Virus record (IMG/VR): IMGVR_UViG_3300042862_000096
Span: 1-55,705 of that record
Source: a virus
Reading direction: 5' to 3' (one strand)
DNA: 55,705 nt
The notes below the pieces were generated by a model. It had not been told where the DNA came from and searched no databases. It saw only the letters and a list, made by a program, of their open reading frames with translations. Position 1 is the stretch's first letter; each line of letters opens with the position of its first letter. This document shows positions 46,232-55,018 of this stretch, piece by piece. The position numbers and the translations under genes were made by a program.

Positions 46232-49200
46232 TATTTACCTCGCCTTTGAGAAAGTGCTTTACCTACTGCTGAGGCAACTGTTCTTGAAGTTACTGTAGTT
46301 GCTACTTTTTGAGTGTTGATATTTACATTAACATTAGGATTTCCGCCACCATAAGTAAAGTTAGAAGAGTTTAATTTACCTAATGACCCTAAACCACTTC
46401 CGCCAAAACCACCTGCGTCTGAACCTGTTTTTTTAGTTGCAGGAGCAGGAGCAGCACCGCCACCGCTACTACTTGCGCTTCCAGCACTACCTTTGATTCC
46501 GCCTATTGAAGCAAAAGCAGCAGCGATAACAGCAACTATTTGTTGAGCAATACTTGACGCGGTTGCTACTAAACTTGCTCTTTGGGATTCTAGAGCGTTC
46601 ATTATATTTAAGGCTAAGTCAGTTCCTAGTGCAGTTCCTTCATCTCTTAATGGCGCAAGTACAGCAGTTATTGAATCTTTAATGAAAGTCATTTGAGCGT
46701 TAATGCTTTCTACTTCTGCTTGGGCTCCAGTAACAAATGCTTGAGCCATACTTACTGCATTGCCATAAAACACAGTAGCCATTTCAGTTCCAAAAGTAGT
46801 TGAAGCAGTATTAATTTGTCCATATAAAGAGTTAATAGCCGTAATTTGTTCTGCGCTTGCAGTTGTTAATGCTTGTGCTGTTAAAGAAGCAGTTTCAGGA
46901 CCAGCCTCTAATAGTTGGCGTACATAAGTTTCATTAACTCCCGACGCTAACAGTTTCTTGATATTGGCTGAGAAAGAAGTAATCATGGTTAAGCGGTCTT
47001 GTAACTGCTTAGTGATAGATTCAATACCACCTGAAGAAGCCTTTATTTGTGAAATAACATAACCAGTTGCTGTTCTTGCTACATTGTAAACTGAAGCACT
47101 ATCAGCCTTAGATAAATCAACTAAAGCCAAAGCATAACTTTTTAGATTACTTGTTATAGATTTGTTGAAATCTGCTTGTTCAGACAGAACAGTTTCTAAA
47201 TTCTTTTGGGCTTCTTCTAATACTTTAACTGCTACTTCTCTACGCTTAGCAAGCACTATCAACTTTTTGGTTTGTGATTCTAAGAATGTTAATAATTTAT
47301 TAGCAGAAGCAGGATCTATCCCGGCATACCTCTTGTTTATAGCAGCAGCCAACTGGTCATACATACCAATAATAGAACCTACGTCAGCCTCAGCACTTGA
47401 TAGTGCTCTCGTCAATGCACTTGGCTCACCAAAAGGTCTGCGTAAAATATCAGCAAGTTCGGAAGCACCTTCTGCCCTGCTCTTAAGTGCGTCTTGGTAA
47501 GCACTTTGTGCGTCTTCTAATTTTTTAGTAACCGCTTCTAAGGCAACAGCATTGGCTTCTGCTTGTGGAATAAAGCCTCTAACAACATCGTTCAACTTAT
47601 CGAAAGATTTTCTTAAGTTAGCCAAAGCAGAACCACTTAACATCTTGCCTTTTGCTTCAAATACTGCTGCTACTTTATCTAATGAATCAATTATTGCGCC
47701 TCGGGCTGATTCAGCACTTTCTGTGAACTTATCTGAGAATTCATATTTGATGAAATCGTTATAAGACGCTGTGGCTTCTTTCAAGCCTTGCTTCATTTCT
47801 GCTAATTTTTTGGCTGCTGACTCTGCTGCTTTTCTTACTTTATCGTTGATTATATCTCTGTCTGTTGTGCCAAGTCCGTCTGGATTAACCATGCCAGCAA
47901 CATCACCATTTATACTATCAACAGTTTTTTTAGTGATGGTTTTATATTTCTCTAATCCTTTTGCGAAGTCTTGTGCTTTAATGGCTGCTTCATCAAAGAA
48001 GTCACCCAGTCCCCCAGGAAGTTTACCTAATATTTCAAATGCTTTAGCAACTACTTTGACAACCATTTGTATTGCGCCAACTACTACCTTTCTAAATGTT
48101 GTTGATTTTTCCCAAGCAAGTTTGAAGCCCATTGCTACTACCGAAAGAGCGGTAATGATTATTCCTATTGGGTTAGCGCGGAAAGCATTACCTAATGTTT
48201 TCATTGCGAAAGCAAACTTTGTTGTCGCCCCAGTAGATGCGTAAGTAAAAAATGCATACGCTTGTTGGGCTTTTTTAACATTGAATAGAACTTTACCTAA
48301 TCCCATTGACGCTATTTTCGCAGCCTTAGTAGCAACTACGAAGGTTATAATTGCAGTCGCAGCAACAGTAAACAATGCTGAGTTATCTTTAATAAATCTT
48401 CCTATCGAACCCAATACTTTAATAAACCCTATCAATGCTCCGATTGCTATTTTAATTGCTGAGGTAAATATCGGTACAAATACTGCGCCCATTGCTTTCG
48501 CGAAGTCCGTAATATCTATTGCTAAGCCTTTAATTAAAGTGATGAAACCCTCAATGGCTTTTCCGTCAGCAAATTTTGCTTGTAACTGAGTTAAAATTGG
48601 AGTCAATGTACTATTAAGTGTCGTAGAAACTGCGCCCAAAACTGGCTGTAGTGCTGTTCCTAGAACCTTTCTTGTATCATCAACACTTCTAGCAAATTCT
48701 CTTTGAGCCTTCTGTGCTGGTGTTAGAGCATTTTCAGCGAAACCTCTATAGGTAGTACCAAGGACTTTAACAATGGCTTGTGATCTTTCAGTTTCGTTTC
48801 CAGAACTGATCATTTTTTTCGTATTAGCATCAAGTATAAAACCAGTTTTAGTTAATGAACTGAAATTACCTTGCAATGCTTGAGCAAGACCATTAGTAAG
48901 TGCCCTAAATTCATCGGCACTTGCTGCTGCTCCTTTTTCTGCTACTACATAATCTAAAATAGCAGGAGTTAATCTACCAATAGTACTTCCATGTAAATCA
49001 AATGTTGCTAACTGAGATTGAATTACTGTGATATTTTCTTTTGAAATACCTGTTAATGACTCAAGGGCTTTGCCTTGTCCAAATAGTATTTGTATCTGCT
49101 CTTCTGTAGCACCATTTGTGTTGAGCAATAGTTTTCTTAATCTATTTTGTGCTTGACCTGCGACTGTTGCTGCTTGAACTGAATCGCGACCTAGTTTGAC

Positions 49201-49383
49201 TGCATAAAGTGCAAGTGAAGTTGCTGCTACTCTTTTGAATACACTACCTAAATTACTAACACCAACTTGAGACTTAGCCGCAGATTGATTTAGGGCATCG
49301 GTTGCGCGAGCAGCCTTTTCCATACCAGCAATGAATTGACCAGTATCCGCTTTTAGACGAGCAAGTACATCAATTACTGCCAT
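46231..49383 (-). CDS. Tape measure protein
   Basis: 1050 aa, the longest gene. N-terminal coiled coil, two central hydrophobic regions (IFTSAIKIAIGALIGFIKVL and LFTVAATAIITFVVATKAA), and long helical stretches (KLEDAQSAYQDALKSRAEGA). The end is Gly/Ser-rich, with SAGSASSSGGGAAPAPATKK. The length fits a tail of roughly 150 nm (1.5 angstrom per residue, known rule). It lies directly after the frameshifted chaperone pair. Confidence 0.92.
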   Translation of the reverse strand: MAVIDVLARLKADTGQFIAGMEKAARATDALNQSAAKSQVGVSNLGSVFKRVAATSLALYAVKLGRDSVQAATVAGQAQNRLRKLLLNTNGATEEQIQILFGQGKALESLTGISKENITVIQSQLATFDLHGSTIGRLTPAILDYVVAEKGAAASADEFRALTNGLAQALQGNFSSLTKTGFILDANTKKMISSGNETERSQAIVKVLGTTYRGFAENALTPAQKAQREFARSVDDTRKVLGTALQPVLGAVSTTLNSTLTPILTQLQAKFADGKAIEGFITLIKGLAIDITDFAKAMGAVFVPIFTSAIKIAIGALIGFIKVLGSIGRFIKDNSALFTVAATAIITFVVATKAAKIASMGLGKVLFNVKKAQQAYAFFTYASTGATTKFAFAMKTLGNAFRANPIGIIITALSVVAMGFKLAWEKSTTFRKVVVGAIQMVVKVVAKAFEILGKLPGGLGDFFDEAAIKAQDFAKGLEKYKTITKKTVDSINGDVAGMVNPDGLGTTDRDIINDKVRKAAESAAKKLAEMKQGLKEATASYNDFIKYEFSDKFTESAESARGAIIDSLDKVAAVFEAKGKMLSGSALANLRKSFDKLNDVVRGFIPQAEANAVALEAVTKKLEDAQSAYQDALKSRAEGASELADILRRPFGEPSALTRALSSAEADVGSIIGMYDQLAAAINKRYAGIDPASANKLLTFLESQTKKLIVLAKRREVAVKVLEEAQKNLETVLSEQADFNKSITSNLKSYALALVDLSKADSASVYNVARTATGYVISQIKASSGGIESITKQLQDRLTMITSFSANIKKLLASGVNETYVRQLLEAGPETASLTAQALTTASAEQITAINSLYGQINTASTTFGTEMATVFYGNAVSMAQAFVTGAQAEVESINAQMTFIKDSITAVLAPLRDEGTALGTDLALNIMNALESQRASLVATASSIAQQIVAVIAAAFASIGGIKGSAGSASSSGGGAAPAPATKKTGSDAGGFGGSGLGSLGKLNSSNFTYGGGNPNVNVNINTQKVATTVTSRTVASAVGKALSQRRGK

Positions 49384-49389
49384 CTAATT

Positions 49390-49919
49390 TCACTTCCTTC
49401 TCCTAGCCTCTTGTTCTTGCTCCCATATCCGCAACCGCTCGAGTGCTTCCCATTCTGCTAATTCAATAGCAGAGATAGGCTGAAAGTTAGGACTGCCATA
49501 TAAGAGTTCTTCGACAGTCCTACCTAAGCGTTCTGCTAATTCGAAGACGAACCTTCTGTAGCCGTTACGGAGGAATCTTTTCCCACTTCATCGGCACTTT
49601 CTTGTGTGAATCCCGATAACCTCATACCAACTGCTGCTAAGCGATCTAACGCTGTTGCTGCTTTGGCAAGTAAGGCATCGCGGTCTGCGGGCTTAAAGAT
49701 TTGAACGCCAGTTTCTGTATCGAAAGAAGTAGCGATTACAATTTCAGGATAAACAAATTGTAGATTAACTCCACCTTTGTTATCTATTGCTAAATCCATG
49801 ATACGAGTGCGCTCTGCGCCTGTCATACCACGAACTTCTACTTTAACACCCCACTCTGGAACATCTACCATCTCTGATGGAATATCCTGAGCAGATAAGA
49901 TTTGGTCTCTAATGGACAC
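49390..49919 (-). CDS. Tail assembly chaperone GT fusion (programmed -1 frameshift)
   Basis: Frame 0 (the 49536-49919 protein) reaches the heptamer GGGAAAA at 49578-49584 (minus strand; read as G GGA AAA). A -1 shift continues in the frame encoding FLRNGYRRFVFELAERLG and RTVEELLYGSPN, ending at 49390 (about 176 aa total). The extension ending LAEWEALERLRIWEQEQEA is typical of lambda gpGT-like extensions. The TerL-to-tape-measure order and the slippery sequence make this a strong case. Confidence 0.82.
49536..49919 (-). CDS. Tail assembly chaperone G
   Basis: 127 aa, frame-0 product. It starts MSIRDQILSAQDIPSEMVDV, has WGVKVEVRGMTGAERTRIMD, and ends with Ser/Thr-rich GKDSSVTATEGSSSN. It overlaps the frameshift product. 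It would assist assembly of the tape measure and tail tube. Confidence 0.78.
   Translation of the reverse strand: MSIRDQILSAQDIPSEMVDVPEWGVKVEVRGMTGAERTRIMDLAIDNKGGVNLQFVYPEIVIATSFDTETGVQIFKPADRDALLAKAATALDRLAAVGMRLSGFTQESADEVGKDSSVTATEGSSSN
49578..49584 (-). other. Slippery heptamer GGGAAAA
   Basis: A canonical X XXY YYZ -1 frameshift site in the 3' end of the chaperone gene, producing the GT fusion. Downstream structure was not folded. Confidence 0.75.
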
Positions 49920-49932
49920 GATTTCTCCTTTT

Positions 49933-49951
49933 GGTCTCGTTGGACTCGGTT
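49933..49951. repeat. 19-bp intergenic repeat, copy 1
   Basis: GGTCTCGTTGGACTCGGTT, matching 51463-51481 with two mismatches. Lies in the 58-nt gap between tail-tube and chaperone genes. Confidence 0.5.
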
Positions 49952-49977
49952 ATTGGGATTCTACTGCTTTTTAATTA

Positions 49978-50394
49978 TTAAGCGAAAGCACCACGGGTAA
50001 TGGCACCTGTAACTTGGAACTCTGCTGAATAGGAAACAATGTCGCCTACTCCTGCTGAAGTTTCGTATGAAGTCAAGAAGCACTCGCCTGTGTACTTTGT
50101 GAAAGTAGAGGTTGTGCCTTCAGGACCATACTCAAATGATACTGAGTCGGTCTTTCCTACAATGGCAGCCAAGTGCGTATCAACAGTAGCGTCGAATGAA
50201 CCTTCGATACTGATAGTTGCGCCTGTGAAGCCGATAACATAAGAACGATCAGATGAACCAAATGAGGTTGTCTCTAAAGTCTCTGCTTCTCGAGGGAAAG
50301 AAACTGAATTAAGTGTATTGCTGATATCGGTAAGTGTGCCAGCGTTATTATCTACTTTGAACGACGCTGACTTACCATGTCTGAATGTTGGCAT
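49978..50394 (-). CDS. Major tail (tube) protein
   Basis: 138 aa. Begins MPTFRHGKSASFKVDNNAGT; has FPREAETLETTSFGSSDRSY followed by VIGF, and GDIVSYSAEFQVTGAITRG, the beta-sandwich pattern of siphovirus tail-tube proteins. Tandem with a longer paralogue upstream. Confidence 0.78.
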   Translation of the reverse strand: MPTFRHGKSASFKVDNNAGTLTDISNTLNSVSFPREAETLETTSFGSSDRSYVIGFTGATISIEGSFDATVDTHLAAIVGKTDSVSFEYGPEGTTSTFTKYTGECFLTSYETSAGVGDIVSYSAEFQVTGAITRGAFA

Positions 50395-50398
50395 ATTA

Positions 50399-51127
50399 TT
50401 ATCTCCTTGAAAAAGCGACGCTACGGGTTATAGCACCTGTGCCTGTTGCGATTGTGGTTCTTGTTCTCAGGTAGCGATTTACTGTCGTTCCTGAAGCAAC
50501 TTCAACTCTTTCTGAATCAAGTCCAGAAAGTGCTACCGTACCGAATACAACTAAATCAGCCCATGTTGAGTTATCGGCTGAATGTTGAACTGCGATTACA
50601 GTAGTTGCTGTTCTTGCATTTGAGGTTACATGCATGTGCGCTACCCCACCATTAGTAGATGATGCAGCATTATCAACACTTGTGGTGTTGGTGGTTGTAG
50701 ATACAGCGGTTTGGCAAACTAACCAAACACCTGAATCTAATCCTCCATCTGCAATTGCTTCTGCTGATACAGAAACAACATCAGTTAAAGGACTACTAAT
50801 TTCATACGAAGTAGATGATGCTGCTGCAAGAATTGCTCGCCCACCTATACTGGTACTGTCGTTAGATATAGTCACTACTTTATCGGTAGTATTTCCCAAG
50901 GCGGCATGAAATATTGAATCTGCACTAGCGGTGGTCCCATCAAATAAGCCTTCAAATGATATTGAACCTTCATTATGACCGACAATATAAGAGCGGTCAG
51001 ATGAGCCGAAAGTTGTAGTTTCTGGTAATTCAACTGCGTAAGCAGCGGTTGCGCTGTTAAGGTAAGTGGTTAGGTCAAAATCATCACTTAATACTGTGGT
51101 GTTTTTACCATGGCGAAATGTAGGCAT
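50399..51127 (-). CDS. Second tail-tube-like protein with extra domain
   Basis: 242 aa. The first half is a paralogue of the 138-aa tube protein (MPTFRHGKN; TTFGSSDRSYIVGHNEGSIS; SVSAEAIADGG). The second half is an added beta domain (SNARTATTVIAVQHSADNST, then TRTTIATGTG). The tail may incorporate two tube proteins, one decorated with an outer domain. Confidence 0.7.
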   Translation of the reverse strand: MPTFRHGKNTTVLSDDFDLTTYLNSATAAYAVELPETTTFGSSDRSYIVGHNEGSISFEGLFDGTTASADSIFHAALGNTTDKVVTISNDSTSIGGRAILAAASSTSYEISSPLTDVVSVSAEAIADGGLDSGVWLVCQTAVSTTTNTTSVDNAASSTNGGVAHMHVTSNARTATTVIAVQHSADNSTWADLVVFGTVALSGLDSERVEVASGTTVNRYLRTRTTIATGTGAITRSVAFSRR

Positions 51128-51399
51128 TATTTACTCTCTTCGACTGGGCGTTGAAATTCTGTTCCATCTTGAACGAATCCGTCTTTATCGCCATCTATTG
51201 CTTCAGGGTCAAAAGTAACTTCAGGTTCGGTTTCAATTATTGTTTCAACTTTTTTTGCTTTACCATCAGAGGTCTCAATTAAGCCTTGTTCAAGTAACCA
51301 CTTGGCTGATTTCTCTGGAATATCTGAAACAATAGTTCCCGACTCTGCTCGCTTATCGGGTGGATAATCTATACCTGTAAGAACTCGGTACTGTGTCAT
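51127..51399 (-). CDS. Small structural-region protein with DGDKDG motif
   Basis: 90 aa. N-terminal YRVLTGIDYPPDKRAESG and ETSDGKAKKV, then AIDGDKDGFVQDGTEFQR shared with the membrane protein at 41582-41746. Probably a head-tail accessory protein; function unknown. Confidence 0.5.
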   Translation of the reverse strand: MTQYRVLTGIDYPPDKRAESGTIVSDIPEKSAKWLLEQGLIETSDGKAKKVETIIETEPEVTFDPEAIDGDKDGFVQDGTEFQRPVEESK

Positions 51400-51462
51400 T
51401 AAGTGTCTCCTCTGGGCAACACAGACCCAACTACCTTGGGCACTTGGCTCTATATGTAGTGG

Positions 51463-51481
51463 GGTCTCTATGGACTCGGTT
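51463..51481. repeat. 19-bp intergenic repeat, copy 2
   Basis: GGTCTCTATGGACTCGGTT, in the 123-nt gap 51400-51522, matching the first copy at 49933. Confidence 0.5.
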
Positions 51482-51522
51482 GATTAAGGTTAGCACGATT
51501 TACTCAAATAATACTACTGGAC

Positions 51523-52734
51523 TTACTTTAGAATTGATATGTCCGTAACTCTAATTTCAGGATACATGCAGAATGTTAAAACTCCGGACTCTGATTTTTC
51601 TCCAGACATTTCCCTCCACCAATCACTTCCCCCGTCCATTGCTGGTGCTTGAAGCCAAACACAACCACCCCAGTCCGCAACTCTAAAATGGTGAAAGTGT
51701 CCTGAAACTAATACATCTGCGCCACCTACATTTTGGCGACCTAGTGATTGTCCCTCTAGCCATCTTCTTAATTTTCCTTCTACTCCCTGACCACCTCTTC
51801 TTGCTGCGTGACCATGAGTAATTCCTAAAACCCAACCAGCAACTTCGGCGGTAATGCTAAGTCTGTCTTTCGGTATAGCAAACTGAATATGACCATAAGC
51901 CTCTTGGTTGGTTTCAAGTATTTCTGCCACCTGCTCAACTATTGCTACATCGTCATTATCGTTTAGAGTTGTATAAGACTTGCCTGAACTATTGCGATTC
52001 TCTCCATGATTACCACCTACCGCTAAGACTTGAACAACAGTAAAGTATTTACTCCACCTCATTAACGCATCTCTCAATAACCTTCTTACTACTTTTACTT
52101 GATCTCTTCTGTCTAATTCAACACTAAATGTTTGTTGCGCGTAATGCCCTACACAACCTTCTATAGAATCACCAGTCCAAAGAACTACTAATTTACCTAT
52201 CGGTCTTTTAAGTTTTTCAAGTTCTTTAATTCTTATTTCTACTTTATCTATTGCGTTAAGTATTCTTTCAATAGTTCCCTTGAGTCCATCTCCATCTGCT
52301 TTACCTATCTGCCAATCAGATAAAACTACTACCATTGCGCCTTCTCCAACAAAGGAACTTTTAAGATTTGGTTTATGTTTCTTTATTTCATTTTCTAACT
52401 TAGTTAAATCTTCTTTCTTAACATCGTCTGCTATTTGGACTACTTTACCTTTCCATTGGCGATTCAATGCGCCATCAGGATTACCCCAAACATTAAATAA
52501 AACAGGTTCTACTACTCTAAACTTTGATGGCTCTAATCCCCAGATGCGTAGTATTGCGTCCCAGTTAGGTGCTTCTTCTAAAGGTAGTGCAGTAGTTGTT
52601 ATTGTTCCTTCATTGCCGTTCCAAATAACTCCTGCTTGCCACTCTGCTCCAATTTTATTTAATCTTGGTTCGCTAGTTGGGTTGGTTGAAGTCTGAAGAA
52701 GTTTGTCCATCTCATCATCTAGATTTATGGACAA
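51523..52734 (-). CDS. Metallophosphoesterase
   Basis: 403 aa. Calcineurin-like fold with DWQIG, WTGDSIEG, VGGNHGENRNSSG, THGHAARRGG and GHFHHFRV, i.e. the DxH-like (here DxQ), GD, GNH, and GHxH motifs. A helical N-terminal region precedes it. Phosphoesterases of this type occur in actinophage structural regions and may degrade nucleotides or act in replication. Confidence 0.8.
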   Translation of the reverse strand: MSINLDDEMDKLLQTSTNPTSEPRLNKIGAEWQAGVIWNGNEGTITTTALPLEEAPNWDAILRIWGLEPSKFRVVEPVLFNVWGNPDGALNRQWKGKVVQIADDVKKEDLTKLENEIKKHKPNLKSSFVGEGAMVVVLSDWQIGKADGDGLKGTIERILNAIDKVEIRIKELEKLKRPIGKLVVLWTGDSIEGCVGHYAQQTFSVELDRRDQVKVVRRLLRDALMRWSKYFTVVQVLAVGGNHGENRNSSGKSYTTLNDNDDVAIVEQVAEILETNQEAYGHIQFAIPKDRLSITAEVAGWVLGITHGHAARRGGQGVEGKLRRWLEGQSLGRQNVGGADVLVSGHFHHFRVADWGGCVWLQAPAMDGGSDWWREMSGEKSESGVLTFCMYPEIRVTDISILK

Positions 52735-52979
52735 GAACAGCCACCGCCTTTTGCTCTTCTTCTATGACGGCGCATAACTTCAGCACTAACTATTAGTTCA
52801 TGGTTTTTCAACAGAGCAACTAAATCTAAAGATAATACTTCAGGATTATCTATAAGACTTAGTAATTTATTTTTACTAGATTCAGGTAATACATCTAATA
52901 CTTTTTTTACTGAACAGACCATGCCATTTGATTTTTTACTTGGCACAAAACTATCTAGTGCATTTTCAAAATCAAGCAA
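52725..52979 (-). CDS. HTH-like phage protein
   Basis: About 84 aa if started at TTG 52979, which overlaps the stop of the zinc-ribbon gene; GTG 53084 and ATG 52922 are alternatives. Contains VKKVLDVLPESSKNKLLSLI, LLKNHELIVSAEVMRRHRRR and a Cys-x-Cys end, a recurrent actinophage helical domain. Possibly nucleic-acid binding. Start uncertain. Confidence 0.5.
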   Translation of the reverse strand: MLDFENALDSFVPSKKSNGMVCSVKKVLDVLPESSKNKLLSLIDNPEVLSLDLVALLKNHELIVSAEVMRRHRRRAKGGGCSCP

Positions 52980-53133
52980 TCTGTTGGTTTGTTGCTTTAC
53001 ATCTTCCGCAGTTGAGTTTCCATGGTCTTGTAAGGTATTCCGCGAGAATGCGATTACATCTCCAGCATCTTGGGACTTCGTCACGATTAGTACCTCTTCC
53101 GTAAATGTCTTTCTTACTCTCTGACGGCTCCAA
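52972..53133 (-). CDS. Com-like zinc ribbon protein
   Basis: 53 aa from TTG 53133 (GGGG in front; 53154 is an alternative TTG). CWRCNR, then LNCGRCKATNQQ, is the Mu Com zinc-ribbon pattern; Com activates translation of the mom gene in Mu. It overlaps the HTH-like gene in another frame. Interesting in a phage with base-modification genes, but no mom gene was seen. Confidence 0.55.
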   Translation of the reverse strand: MEPSESKKDIYGRGTNRDEVPRCWRCNRILAEYLTRPWKLNCGRCKATNQQIA

Positions 53134-53135
53134 GT

Positions 53136-53540
53136 CTATACCCCAACATGGCAATCCAAGTTAAACACGACACGAGGTCTTTCAAGTTGATCCACGGAAA
53201 GGGAGTAGAAAGTTCCAGTTGGTTCAATCCTTTTCATTACAACACCCGAAGCAGTTACATCTACTATTCCTGAAACTAGAGTTCGCAAGGCTTGAGCAAG
53301 GTCTCTTGCTGTTGCATAATCATCTCTAGCAGCCCTAACAGAGATTTGAACACTTGGTCTATCCATCTGTATTGCAGTTGCACCAAAGGTCATTACTGGC
53401 GCACTTCCTTGATATTCATAAATACATACACATGTATCTGGGGTGTCTGGCATCTTTGATAGAAATAGGTTAGTTCCTATTGTTAGATCGTTTCTATTGG
53501 TGTCTATATAAGCCCCTAGAGCCTCTAATACGGTCGCCAC
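53136..53540 (-). CDS. Tail terminator-like protein
   Basis: 134 aa. The N-terminal helix and GTNLFLSKMPDTPDTCVCIY followed by EYQ, with PSVQISVRAARDDYATARDL and ERPRVVFNLDCHV, resemble tail completion/terminator proteins (minor capsid 3 type). The order connector, stopper, HK97-gp10-like, terminator fits. Confidence 0.68.
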   Translation of the reverse strand: MATVLEALGAYIDTNRNDLTIGTNLFLSKMPDTPDTCVCIYEYQGSAPVMTFGATAIQMDRPSVQISVRAARDDYATARDLAQALRTLVSGIVDVTASGVVMKRIEPTGTFYSLSVDQLERPRVVFNLDCHVGV

Positions 53541-53930
53541 TTAGATACCCATAGCCTTTCTAACCGCACCCAGTAATCGCCCGTCCATGCCCTTTATACG
53601 CCTTCTAACTGGGTCTTCAAGGTACTTCGCTTTCCTGCCATTACGGAAGTTCATTTCTAAATCTTCGTGAACAATAGCAGCGTAATCTGCTGCTGCTCCT
53701 CCATAAGAAATCTCAACAACAACATCTTTTCCTTCTACCTTCGGAAAGCCCAATTTTCCAGAAGCCCGTAAATTACCAGTGTCAAGAGGAACTTCATCTT
53801 GGCTCTCTTCAAATATTGTTGCGCCTTCGCGATAAAGTGCTTGCCCAAGAGTGCCTAGAGACTTTGGTCCACTAAGAGTAAGTAGGTCCATAAGTTTCTT
53901 TGAATCTAGAGATACTTCATATTTAGCCAC
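53541..53930 (-). CDS. HK97 gp10-like head-tail joining protein
   Basis: 129 aa, GTG start overlapping the previous stop. REGATIFEESQDEVPLDTGN followed by LRASG and GAAADYAAIVHEDLEMNFRN are the gp10-like signature (VPVDTGxLxxS). It joins head and tail. Confidence 0.75.
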   Translation of the reverse strand: MAKYEVSLDSKKLMDLLTLSGPKSLGTLGQALYREGATIFEESQDEVPLDTGNLRASGKLGFPKVEGKDVVVEISYGGAAADYAAIVHEDLEMNFRNGRKAKYLEDPVRRRIKGMDGRLLGAVRKAMGI

Positions 53931-54288
53931 CGATAGAACCGAACCTAACTTTAGTGTGATGAACTGTTGCTGTTCCGTTAGCACTATAACTTACTTTATC
54001 TACCGATATTATTCTTGGGTCTGCATTACTTCCCGGCAAGTCTAATCTATCCCCCACTTCAACATTTGCGTCTGAAAGTATATAAAGAGTTCCGCCTTCA
54101 ACAATTTCATTACCCTGTTCATCTCGAGAGTTTTTAACATCAGATATAACACGGCAGGAAAATGAAGTAGGGGTTGCTGATATGGTACGAGAGCCGTAAT
54201 TATTCAAACTTCCTTTTTTGTACACGACTACAGTGTCGGTCATATCTCCTGACCAGTGGTTAGGAGAACCCTTTACATATGTGGTCAT
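53923..54288 (-). CDS. Head-tail stopper-like protein
   Basis: 121 aa, ATG 54288 behind AGGAG. Beta-rich: DTVVVYKKGSLNNYGSRTIS, EIVEGGTLYILSDANVEVGD then RLDLPG. Fits a stopper (gpFII-like) by order and fold. Confidence 0.6.
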   Translation of the reverse strand: MTTYVKGSPNHWSGDMTDTVVVYKKGSLNNYGSRTISATPTSFSCRVISDVKNSRDEQGNEIVEGGTLYILSDANVEVGDRLDLPGSNADPRIISVDKVSYSANGTATVHHTKVRFGSIGG

Positions 54289-54297
54289 TTTTCACTC

Positions 54298-54711
54298 CTA
54301 TACGTTGTAGTCGTGGATACCTGTATAAAAATCCGTCTTGTAAGTAGTCGTGGATTTATCTGCTGTAGCCATAATAGCCTGAGTGTTAATTTTTGGAGTT
54401 GGCGGGTTGAGGTATATTTTTTGTGATCTCAATCTGTCGGCCAAAGCGCGAAACTCAACTGCGGAAGTAGCGTAAGATTCTGATATAGAAAGGTCGCCAA
54501 TACTACGACTGTAATTAGTTTTATGAGCAAATGAACCTGCAATAATATCAGCGGCAGCAATAGCAGCGTCAAAAATATCATTACTCCAAGTAGTTAAAAG
54601 ATAAGCAATCTCTTCGTCATGTAAATGGAAATCAGTAGAGTCGGTATCTTGGACTAAAAATCTAACTTTATCTCTATTACCACTCGAAGGGTCTACATAG
54701 GTGAAAGCCAT
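54298..54711 (-). CDS. Head-tail connector (gp6-like)
   Basis: 137 aa. Helical adaptor with SGNRDKVRFLVQDTDSTDFH, then DEEIAYLLTTWSNDIFDAAI followed by AAADIIAG, and SAVEFRALADRLRSQ; matches gp6/adaptor proteins of siphoviruses. Confidence 0.7.
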   Translation of the reverse strand: MAFTYVDPSSGNRDKVRFLVQDTDSTDFHLHDEEIAYLLTTWSNDIFDAAIAAADIIAGSFAHKTNYSRSIGDLSISESYATSAVEFRALADRLRSQKIYLNPPTPKINTQAIMATADKSTTTYKTDFYTGIHDYNV

Positions 54712-54712
54712 T

Positions 54713-55018
54713 TTATACTATCTCCACTCCACAGATATGGAAATTAACTTCAGTGCTGGAAGCATTTCCTGTTATTAGTTGCCCTGTAGTTAAAGGCTGG
54801 GAGATATTATAGATTTGAGTTGCGCCTGCTGTAATACTTACAGTTCCAAATAATTGAACGCTGTTGAGCGAGATGGTAAAGGTTCGTGTAGAAGCACCAT
54901 CATTATTAACTACAATGCTCGTAACAACAGTAGTTGTAGAAGCAGGAACTGTATAAAGAGTTGAAGAACCAGTTTGGGCTGCTGCGCGGTGAAGTATCTT
55001 ATTAGTAATAACTGACAT
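54713..55018 (-). CDS. Small beta-sandwich virion protein
   Basis: 101 aa. Paralogue of 55018-55320 and 3089-3415 (TLYTVPASTTTVVTSIVVNN, ending FHICGVEIV). Overlaps its twin by one base. Probably decorates the head or tail. Confidence 0.6.
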   Translation of the reverse strand: MSVITNKILHRAAAQTGSSTLYTVPASTTTVVTSIVVNNDGASTRTFTISLNSVQLFGTVSITAGATQIYNISQPLTTGQLITGNASSTEVNFHICGVEIV

